Below, piece by piece: positions 7,084 through 12,677 of a DNA stretch of 12,677 nucleotides. The position numbers were made by a program, and so were the translations under genes. The stretch is from RGIG3872 sp045660245 (GTDB taxonomy: Bacteria; Bacillota; Clostridia; Christensenellales; UBA1242), in the NCBI GenBank assembly GCA_045660245.1, contig JAZRDJ010000022.1, forward strand, positions 1 to 12,677. Direction: 5' to 3'. A model generated the notes under the pieces. The model saw nothing but the letters and a program-made list of their open reading frames with translations. It was not told the DNA's origin and searched no databases. Position 1 is the first letter of the stretch, and each line of letters opens with the position of its first letter.

Positions 7084-7121
7084 GTGGTCAAAATGAAAAA
7101 AAGGAAAAGAGACAGTAAATT

Positions 7122-8393
7122 ATGAAACCTATCAAACGTAAACCAGCCATCGCTTTTATTGTTGTACTTGCAATTGTTTTGGTGGTTGGAACAATCTTTT
7201 CATTTATTCCAATGACATTTGGACATTCATCATTCAAGTCATTTGCAGGCGCAATTCGTGTCGGCAATGATTTTTCTGCAGGAATGTATGCAGAGTATGA
7301 TATTTCTCCAGATGGAAAAACTGGAACAAATGATATCAACAAATCTATTTCAGAAATCAAAACAGTGCTTTCTGAAAAGGGATACCCAAGTACAAACGTA
7401 TATTCTGTTAATGGCGAAAAAATTAGGGTAGAGGTATCGTATCCAGATGGCGGAACTTCTTTTAAAGACGCATACACACTTTTGAAGGCAGTTGGTGTGG
7501 GTGAGTTTGAACTCAGGAGTTCTTCTGATGAAAAAGATACTTATATTGTTGGATCAAAACACATTGAAAATGTGAAGATTTCTACATATGCATCTCAAGT
7601 TTATGTTACTCTTGAATTCAATGATGCAGGTGAAGAAGCGTACAAGGATTTGCTCGAGGCTGGCAAGTCTATTTATGTTTGCATGGGTGGACAAACCCAA
7701 ACAAGTTTTTCAACTGAGAATATGAACACAACTGATTACACAAATCTTCCACTCACTTTCACAAATTATGCAAGTGCAGTTGATTTTGCAATGAAGGTTC
7801 GTTTTGGATCAATTCCAGTGACACTCAATTCAGAAACCGTTGTGATCAACACTGTTGGTGTGAGGACTTCAATTCTTGCTTGCATCATTGGTCTTGCTGT
7901 TTTGATGATTGCTCTCCTTGCTTTCTTTGCAATTCGTTACGGAATCATTGGCATCATGAACATTGTTTCAACACTTTTTGGAGCAATTGTGACAACAATT
8001 CTTTTCTGGGCGATTTCTGCTGTTGAAATCAATGCGACTGCAATCCTTGCAATTGGTGCTGGTTTTGCGCTTGCTGCAAGCATGAAAATTGCTTATGCTG
8101 AGCGTATTAGATCTGAGTATATGACAGGAAAATCAATTGAGGCAAGCCTTGATGCTGGACGAAAAAAGAGTTTTGCTGTTATTGTTGCAATTGGTGGTGT
8201 TGTTCTTTCAATTTCTGCAATCATGGCTGCTGCAACATCTGGCATTTTGCAAACAACATCTGTAATTCTCGTTGTTCTTTCTGCAATTGGTCTTTTTGAA
8301 AGTCTTGTTCTCCTTCCAGGACTTGTGAATATTGTTGAAACATTCAACAAAGGAAATGACAAGATTTATCATTTTGGCAGGGAGGAGGTGTAG
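7122..8393 (+). CDS. secD: Protein translocase subunit SecD (divergent)
   Basis: SecD with SecF forms an RND-like membrane complex that uses the proton gradient to help pull secreted proteins through SecYEG. The 423-residue protein has the SecD plan: helix 1 (about 9-31), a large extracytoplasmic domain (about 32-246), then five helices (247-270, 273-297, 304-325, 350-372, 376-402). The ERIRSEYMTGKSIEASLDAG stretch (327-346) after helix 4 is a clear SecD signature. It is divergent: the GLDLxGG motif after helix 1 reads GNDFSAG (48-54), and the GMAVDANVLIFER stretch is replaced by GFALAASMKIAYAER (314-328), with no acidic residue from 303 to 326. The proton-relay Asp (D519 in E. coli SecD) therefore appears absent. 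The ribosome site is weak (GAGA at 7109-7112). A GGAGGAGGTG inside its last codons serves secF. Confidence 0.92.
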   Translation: MKPIKRKPAIAFIVVLAIVLVVGTIFSFIPMTFGHSSFKSFAGAIRVGNDFSAGMYAEYDISPDGKTGTNDINKSISEIKTVLSEKGYPSTNVYSVNGEKIRVEVSYPDGGTSFKDAYTLLKAVGVGEFELRSSSDEKDTYIVGSKHIENVKISTYASQVYVTLEFNDAGEEAYKDLLEAGKSIYVCMGGQTQTSFSTENMNTTDYTNLPLTFTNYASAVDFAMKVRFGSIPVTLNSETVVINTVGVRTSILACIIGLAVLMIALLAFFAIRYGIIGIMNIVSTLFGAIVTTILFWAISAVEINATAILAIGAGFALAASMKIAYAERIRSEYMTGKSIEASLDAGRKKSFAVIVAIGGVVLSISAIMAAATSGILQTTSVILVVLSAIGLFESLVLLPGLVNIVETFNKGNDKIYHFGREEV

Positions 8394-8396
8394 TTT

Positions 8397-9311
8397 ATGA
8401 AAAAGTCTAAATTGTTGCTCCCAGTAGTACTCATCGTTTCACTCGCAATCATCATTAGTGCGGTAATTGTGAGCCTTACTGCAGGAATTAATATCGGTAT
8501 TGACTTTGTTGGTGGAAAACAAATTGAAATTCTTCTTCCTACAGGATCATCAACTGAAAATTACAAAAATGCAGTTTCCGAAGTTCTCTCTGAATATGAT
8601 CTTTCAATTGATACAAGTTACACAGAAGATAAATTCACAGAATCTTATTATGTTGTGAAGATCAACACAAGAGAAATTTCAAATGAAAATGCGCTCGAAA
8701 TTCAAGAAAAAATCGCAGACAAGTTGTCATTGCCTCTTGAAAGTGTGAGTGAAGTAACCACAATCAGTGGGTCAGTAACTCAAAAAACGGTTTTGGGTGT
8801 TGGTTTTGCAATTCTTGGTCTTTTGGTTGCATTGTTTGTTGCTGGCTGGATCAGACATGGTGCAATTGAGGGACTCACAATTATTTTTGGAACTTTGCAC
8901 ACAATGATCATGTCATTTGCAGTGCTTCTCGTTACAAGATTGCAACTCACAGTTTCAACAGTTTCTGCAATGTTTGTTTTGAGTGTTGTGTTTGCTGGAC
9001 TTTATGCTGCGATTTTGGAAAGAGCAAGGGAAACCTTGAATGCAAAAACAAATTCATTGACGGCAAATGAGGCATATACAGGTGCATTCAACAAATTGCT
9101 TGTTGTTATTCTCACTGTCTTAGTTCCAGTGATTATTCTTGGGGTATCATCAATCTTTGTTGCTTCAAACATGATTTTGATGTTCGCGATCTCTTCAATT
9201 TTGTTCGCAATTGTTACATTCTACTCATTGTTTGTTACAACAAAACTTGCTGGTTATCTTGCAAATGTGAAGATCACAAAACAAAGACATTCTTTGAGCA
9301 AAAACAAATAA
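8397..9311 (+). CDS. secF: Protein translocase subunit SecF (divergent)
   Basis: SecF is the second half of the SecDF complex. Helix 1 (about 6-28) is followed by the intact motif NIGIDFVGGKQIEI (32-45), an extracytoplasmic domain (to about 130), and five further helices (130-151, 158-180, 184-207, 234-255, 257-285), so topology and length (304) fit. In helix 3 the usual His-Asp pair (ALLHDVIIT in typical SecF; D213 in E. coli) is H168-T169 (GTLHTMIMS). In helix 4 the NDTVVVFDRIREN block is replaced by GLYAAILERARETL (201-214), keeping the Arg (R209) after an acidic residue but losing the Asn-Asp pair. The start lies 3 bp after secD behind a very strong ribosome site (8381-8390), so the two are co-translated. 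The tail is Lys-rich and cytoplasmic. Confidence 0.92.
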   Translation: MKKSKLLLPVVLIVSLAIIISAVIVSLTAGINIGIDFVGGKQIEILLPTGSSTENYKNAVSEVLSEYDLSIDTSYTEDKFTESYYVVKINTREISNENALEIQEKIADKLSLPLESVSEVTTISGSVTQKTVLGVGFAILGLLVALFVAGWIRHGAIEGLTIIFGTLHTMIMSFAVLLVTRLQLTVSTVSAMFVLSVVFAGLYAAILERARETLNAKTNSLTANEAYTGAFNKLLVVILTVLVPVIILGVSSIFVASNMILMFAISSILFAIVTFYSLFVTTKLAGYLANVKITKQRHSLSKNK

Positions 9312-9322
9312 TTATTTAATAT
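9294..9322 (+). promoter_or_regulatory. Tentative promoter for recJ upstream of the hairpin
   Basis: TTGAGC (9294-9299) and TAATAT (9317-9322) are 17 bp apart, each matching four of six consensus bases. If used, the transcript would start near 9329 and include the whole hairpin at 9336-9392 in the recJ leader. The match is weak. Confidence 0.25.
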
Positions 9323-9335
9323 ATTCAAACAATTC

Positions 9336-9392
9336 AAACTGCCTTTTGATCACGGTGCCACACGGCTCTGTGATTGATTGGCAGTTTTTTTA
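9336..9392 (+). terminator. Long hairpin terminator between secF and recJ
   Basis: Outer arms AAACTGCC (9336-9343) and GGCAGTTT (9380-9387) pair fully. Inside, ATCACGG (9349-9355) pairs with CTGTGAT (9368-9374), and GCC (9357-9359) with GGC (9364-9366), with interior loops between the stems. A T run covers 9385-9391. It should end secDF transcripts, but it stops only 21 bp before recJ, leaving no room for a complete promoter, so it may also act as a leader element of recJ. Confidence 0.8.
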
Positions 9393-9413
9393 TTTACATC
9401 AAGGAGGAAAAGT

Positions 9414-11762
9414 ATGGCACAAATCAAACTTGACAAACTGAATGGAAAGTTGCAAAAGTTTCTTCAAGACAAAAAACAGCAAAATCCATCATTTGACATT
9501 GACAAGTTTTTGAATCCAAGTATCAATGATCTTCATGATCCATTGCTTCTTTTTGGTATGAACGATGCCAAAGCAAGGGTTGAAAAAGCGATTCAAAACA
9601 ATGAACAAGTACTCATATATGGTGACTACGATTGTGACGGAATTGTTGCGAGTACCATACTTTACTTGTATCTCAAAAAACGTGGACTTGTTCCGAATGT
9701 TTATATCCCAAATCGTTTTGATGATGGCTATGGCCTTTCACTTTCAACCATTGACGAAATTCAAAATGAATATCATCCAAACCTCATCATAACCGTCGAT
9801 CTCGGTATTACGGCAATAAACGAGGTTGAGGAAATTAAATCAAGAGGAATCGACATTGTTATCACTGACCACCATGAGATGGCTGACAGTGTTCCAAACA
9901 CAATTGTTGTTGATCCAAAAATCCCAAATCAACCATATCCTTTTGCTGGACTTTGTGGAGCAGGGGTTGCATTGAAACTTGTTCAAGCGCTTGGCGGTAT
10001 TGAAGAAGTCAAGGAATATCTCGACATTGCAAGTCTTGCGACGATTGGAGATATTGTGCCACTTGTGGACGAAAATAGAGCAATTGCAAAACTCGGTCTT
10101 GATGTCATTAATTCTGGGAAAGCACGAAAAAGCGTGGCGTTCATGCTTGAAATGCTCGGGCTTTCAAAAGTTACATCAACAGATGTTGCATTCAAAATTG
10201 TGCCACGCGTGAATGCAAGCGGAAGAATGGCTGAAGGCAAAATTGTCTTTGAATATTTTGCGGAAGAGAATGAGGTTTTACTTGCTGAACTCTTTGCCAA
10301 AATTGAATCAGACAATGCGGAAAGATTGGCTGAAATTCAAAACGGAAATGCAGAAATTGAAAATGTGCTTTCTGGTGTTGATTTTGAGAAGTCCCCAGTG
10401 ATTTTGCTTTGTGGAAATTTCCATCAGGGTGTACTCGGCATTTTGTCTTCAAGAATATGTCATGATCTTTGTCGCCCAACAATTTGCTTTTCGAAAACAG
10501 ATTATGGAACATACAAAGGCAGTGGGAGAAGTGTTGATGGTGTGGACTTGCACAAGATGGTGACAGATCTTTCGCATCTTTGTATCAGATGTGGTGGACA
10601 CAAAATGGCAATTGGACTTGAGATTCACGAGTCCAAGTTTGAAGAGTTCAAAACTGAAATCACAAAACTTGCGACAGAGAGATATGATGATACGATCTTT
10701 TTGAATAATTTTGATTATTCGATTGAAATTGACGAAAAGGATATCAACAAGAAGTTTATTGACGAACTCAACATTTTGGAACCATTCGGGTCTGAAAACG
10801 AAAAACCAGTTTTCATGCTCAGATGCAACAATCTCACTGCTCAACAAATGCCGGGGAAGAGTTTCAGACATTACAAATTTGTTACGCCTCACGGCAAACA
10901 TATTGTTGCTTTCAATTCGAGCAAGTATGTGAGTATGCTTGAACAAAATGGTGAAAAAGAGTTGATTGTGGATCTTGAAACAAATGAGTACAGGGGAAAA
11001 TTTTATCCACAGGCATTATTGAAATCTGCAAAACTCGTTTCCTTCAATTTTGGCGAAACTAGGCAAGAAAACATGATTTCATCACTAATGCTTCTCTATA
11101 GATCGTTTCAAGACCACCAGGAAAAACCACATAAAAACATAAGTGAATACAACAAACGTGATCTCTTGAAAATTGTGGGGAAAAACACGTCATCAAACTT
11201 CTCTCACATTGTTGTTGTTGACAATGCGTTTGATTACAAAATGGTTGAAGAACTTGCTGACCTTGGTTACACTGTGTCATCAATCCCAATGACAAACAAA
11301 CAAAACATCGTTCTTGTGAGACCTGAAGGGGCAACGGTGCCGAGTGAACTTGCGGGGTATAGTAAAATTTTTTATACAAGACGTTGTTTTGAAAGTGAAA
11401 GGCTCTGTATGGCTGATCATTTCAATGAGATTTTTGAACCTGAATTCATCACAAAATTGTCGGCAAAAATCAATACATCGAGAGAAGTTTTGGGGCTTTG
11501 CTTCGTAAACATCAAGAACAACCTTGACATCAATGCGGTGAACGTGTTTGAATGGGCAAAGAAAATGTCAACAATATCAAAGAATTTGTCACCAGCAGAA
11601 CTTGTTTTTGCACTCCTTGTCTTTGCTGAACTTGAAATACTCAGTATTGATGAGAGCGGTGGAGTGTTTGTTGTGTCGCAAGGAAAACTCTTCAATTCAA
11701 AGCAGGATTTGCAGAAATCAAAAGTGTATAGTGAGGTTTTGAGAGTTCTGCCAAAAAAATAA
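9414..11762 (+). CDS. recJ: Single-stranded-DNA-specific 5'-3' exonuclease RecJ
   Basis: RecJ degrades single-stranded DNA from 5' ends in recombination and mismatch or base-excision repair. The DHH domain shows IYGDYDCDG (68-76), with the metal-binding Asp residues 71, 73 and 75, FDDGYGLS (102-109), TVDLGI (127-132), TDHH (151-154) and IGDIVPL (211-217). TVDLGI has Leu where Asn or Cys is usual. RVNASGRM (265-272) leads to the DHHA1 domain with GSGRSVDGVDL (369-379) and CGGHKMAIGL (393-402). An OB-like domain follows (about 430-545), then a C-terminal region of about 230 residues that fits the RecJ C-terminal extension of Firmicutes, where total lengths near 780 are normal (782 here). The start at 9414 has AAGGAGG at 9401-9407; a TTG at 9378 lies in the hairpin and is rejected. 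Confidence 0.96.
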   Translation: MAQIKLDKLNGKLQKFLQDKKQQNPSFDIDKFLNPSINDLHDPLLLFGMNDAKARVEKAIQNNEQVLIYGDYDCDGIVASTILYLYLKKRGLVPNVYIPNRFDDGYGLSLSTIDEIQNEYHPNLIITVDLGITAINEVEEIKSRGIDIVITDHHEMADSVPNTIVVDPKIPNQPYPFAGLCGAGVALKLVQALGGIEEVKEYLDIASLATIGDIVPLVDENRAIAKLGLDVINSGKARKSVAFMLEMLGLSKVTSTDVAFKIVPRVNASGRMAEGKIVFEYFAEENEVLLAELFAKIESDNAERLAEIQNGNAEIENVLSGVDFEKSPVILLCGNFHQGVLGILSSRICHDLCRPTICFSKTDYGTYKGSGRSVDGVDLHKMVTDLSHLCIRCGGHKMAIGLEIHESKFEEFKTEITKLATERYDDTIFLNNFDYSIEIDEKDINKKFIDELNILEPFGSENEKPVFMLRCNNLTAQQMPGKSFRHYKFVTPHGKHIVAFNSSKYVSMLEQNGEKELIVDLETNEYRGKFYPQALLKSAKLVSFNFGETRQENMISSLMLLYRSFQDHQEKPHKNISEYNKRDLLKIVGKNTSSNFSHIVVVDNAFDYKMVEELADLGYTVSSIPMTNKQNIVLVRPEGATVPSELAGYSKIFYTRRCFESERLCMADHFNEIFEPEFITKLSAKINTSREVLGLCFVNIKNNLDINAVNVFEWAKKMSTISKNLSPAELVFALLVFAELEILSIDESGGVFVVSQGKLFNSKQDLQKSKVYSEVLRVLPKK

Positions 11763-11781
11763 AATTTTTTGTATAAAAAGG

Positions 11782-11810
11782 TTTACAAATACATGATTTC
11801 ATGTTAGAAT
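11782..11810 (+). promoter_or_regulatory. Extended -10 promoter of rpsO
   Basis: TTTACA (11782-11787) and TAGAAT (11805-11810) stand 17 bp apart, and TG at 11802-11803 gives the extended -10 form TGTTAGAAT. A start near 11816-11817 leaves a leader of about 83 nt, long for this window and structured. Confidence 0.8.
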
Positions 11811-11814
11811 ACCA

Positions 11815-11893
11815 CGTGTACCGAGTTCAAGGTGTGTTTTGGATACCTCTGACCACACGCTTTGGCTTTGGCGAATATTGAAAATGGAGGAAA
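11815..11893 (+). promoter_or_regulatory. Structured 5' leader of rpsO, candidate S15 autoregulatory site
   Basis: By eye, CGTGT (11815-11819) can pair with ACACG (11855-11859), closing a region that holds an inner hairpin AGGTGT (11830-11835) with ATACCT (11843-11848). A competing helix is GTGTG (11832-11836) with CACAC (11854-11858). A short direct repeat GCTTTGGCTTTGGC follows at 11859-11872, before the ribosome site TGGAGG (11885-11890). Ribosomal protein S15 is known to repress its own mRNA through leader structures in several bacterial groups, and those structures differ widely between groups. That this leader does so is inference; I do not recognise it as a described class. Confidence 0.4.
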
Positions 11894-11899
11894 ATGGTA

Positions 11900-12163
11900 A
11901 TGACTAAAGAAAGAAAAAATGAGATTATTGCTGAATACAAGAGAAGTGAAAATGATACTGGATCTCCAGAAGTTCAAATTGCACTTTTGACAGAACGCAT
12001 CAATCACCTCACAGAGCACCTCAAGTCAAACAAACAAGACAACCACTCACGTCGTGGACTTTTGCAACTTGTTGGTCAAAGAAAAGGTCTTCTTGAGTAC
12101 TTGAAAAAGACTAATCTTGAAGGTTATCGTGCTTTGATTGCTAAACTTGGAATTAGAAAATAA
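11900..12163 (+). CDS. rpsO: 30S ribosomal protein S15
   Basis: S15 binds the 16S rRNA three-way junction of the central domain early in 30S assembly. The family signature is almost complete: NDTGSPEVQIALLTERINHLTEHLK (about 18-42), then HSRRGLLQLVGQRKGLLEYLKK, and the closing LIAKLGIRK. Two start codons fit. ATG 11900 gives 87 residues and lies 9 nt after TGGAGG (11885-11890). ATG 11894 gives 89 residues (MVMTKERKN, like the MAITQERKN of Bacillus) but is only 3 nt from the ribosome site. I prefer 11900 on spacing; the two differ by two residues. It has its own promoter and leader, and pnp follows, as in many bacteria. Confidence 0.96.
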   Translation: MTKERKNEIIAEYKRSENDTGSPEVQIALLTERINHLTEHLKSNKQDNHSRRGLLQLVGQRKGLLEYLKKTNLEGYRALIAKLGIRK

Positions 12164-12169
12164 TTTAAT

Positions 12170-12204
12170 AAAAATGGGCAGGTTTTTTTCTTGTCCATTT
12201 TTTT
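12170..12204 (+). terminator. Rho-independent terminator between rpsO and pnp
   Basis: AAAAATGGGCAGG (12170-12182) pairs with CTTGTCCATTTTT (12190-12202) over 13 bp, two pairs being G-U, around a loop of seven T. The final T run is 12198-12204. A hairpin between rpsO and pnp is a familiar arrangement; partial read-through would feed pnp, since no promoter is obvious after it. Confidence 0.82.
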
Positions 12205-12246
12205 AATAAAAAAACGAGAAAAAGTTAATTTTAAAGGAGAAATATT

Positions 12247-12677
12247 ATGGATTGCAAACAATACAAACTTGAAGTTGGTGGCAGGGATTTGATTGTTGAA
12301 ACTGGCAAATATTCTGAATTTTCAAACGGAACATGCTTGGTTTCAATGGGCGAAACAACTGTCATGGTGAACGTAACAATGGCTGAAAAGCCAAGAGATG
12401 GGATGGATTTCTTTCCTCTCGGAGTTGATTTTGAAGAAAAAATGTACAGCGTGGGAAAAATTCCAGGCGGATTTAAAAAGAGAGAGGGTAGAGCAAGCGA
12501 TAAAGCAATTTTGACAAGTCGTCTCATCGACAGACCAATTCGTCCACTTTTCCCAAAAGGATTTTTCAATGATGTTGCGGTTGTTGCAACAGCACTTTCT
12601 GTTGATCCAGACAACTCACCAGAAGTTCTTGCAATGATTGGATCATCAGTTGCACTTTCAATTTCAGACATTCCATT
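12247..12677 (+). CDS. pnp: Polyribonucleotide nucleotidyltransferase (PNPase), 3' truncated
   Basis: PNPase is a trimeric phosphorolytic 3'-5' exoribonuclease central to mRNA decay. The first 143 residues are present and cover most of the first RNase PH domain. Diagnostic stretches are VGGRDLIVETGKYSEFSNG (10-28), YSVGKIPGGFKKREGR (67-82) and the near-invariant LTSRLIDRPIRPLFPKGF (89-106). The ATG at 12247 has AAAGGAG (12233-12239) at 7 nt. The frame is still open at the window edge. It follows rpsO, its usual neighbour. The 42 bp between the terminator and this start show no promoter. Confidence 0.95.
   Translation, partial: MDCKQYKLEVGGRDLIVETGKYSEFSNGTCLVSMGETTVMVNVTMAEKPRDGMDFFPLGVDFEEKMYSVGKIPGGFKKREGRASDKAILTSRLIDRPIRPLFPKGFFNDVAVVATALSVDPDNSPEVLAMIGSSVALSISDIP

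Noticed and set aside
10449..10946. Long open frame (165 codons) on the minus strand inside recJ
   Set aside because: It lies wholly within recJ, whose DHH and DHHA1 motifs are intact, has a composition explained by the opposite strand, and matches no family I know.
11752..11771. Possible A/T hairpin with a T run at the end of recJ
   Set aside because: The stem is six A-T pairs plus one C-G pair with no stable core; too weak to call a terminator.
12231..12671. Minus-strand open frame of 146 codons over the pnp start
   Set aside because: The plus strand encodes an unmistakable PNPase N-terminus here, so the minus frame is a shadow.
1..12677. Mobile elements, CRISPR repeats, prophage or defence genes
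   Set aside because: All genes but one belong to core cellular families or a plain membrane family, codon use is even, and no spaced repeats, transposase motifs or att-like direct repeats were seen.

Overview
The window reads as ordinary chromosomal core-gene territory from a low-GC Gram-positive bacterium, most likely an uncultured member of the Clostridia (Bacillota). The reasons are the AT-rich DNA, strong Shine-Dalgarno sites, AGA as the favoured Arg codon, the Firmicute-type RecJ length, the TIGR04086-like membrane protein beside yajC, and the order ruvC-ruvA-ruvB-queA-tgt-yajC-secD-secF-recJ. Every supported gene is on the + strand. I saw no tRNA, rRNA, insertion sequence, phage gene or CRISPR array.

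Layout. Positions 2-139 hold the end of an unidentified gene, closed by a strong hairpin terminator. A single unrecognised gene (257-778), acidic and free of arginine, follows with its own promoter and terminator. A promoter at 832-860 starts a tight operon: ruvC, ruvA, ruvB (Holliday junction processing), queA, a GNAT acetyltransferase, and tgt (tRNA queuosine). The gaps are 11 bp or less and the last pair overlaps by 8 bp. A 101-bp gap with a weaker promoter leads to yajC (SecDF-YajC accessory subunit) and a terminator. A four-helix TIGR04086-like membrane protein (6561-6953) forms its own unit. A promoter at 7054-7083 drives secD and secF, which end in a long hairpin lying immediately before recJ. 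An extended -10 promoter (11782-11810) then drives rpsO from a structured leader, followed by a terminator and the start of pnp, which runs off the window.

Functional themes are recombination and repair (RuvABC, RecJ), tRNA modification (QueA, Tgt), the Sec export accessory complex (YajC, SecD, SecF), and translation and RNA decay (S15, PNPase).

The most unusual observation is in SecD/SecF. Both proteins are full-length and in frame, but the membrane aspartates known in other bacteria to carry the proton relay appear to be missing in both: no acidic residue lies inside SecD helix 4, and the SecF His-Asp pair is His-Thr. Other points worth a look are the rpsO leader (possible S15 autoregulation), the terminator-like hairpin 21 bp from the recJ start, a 10-codon ORF overlapping the secD start, and the arginine-free orphan protein. 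I found no clear sign of a wholly new multi-gene system.
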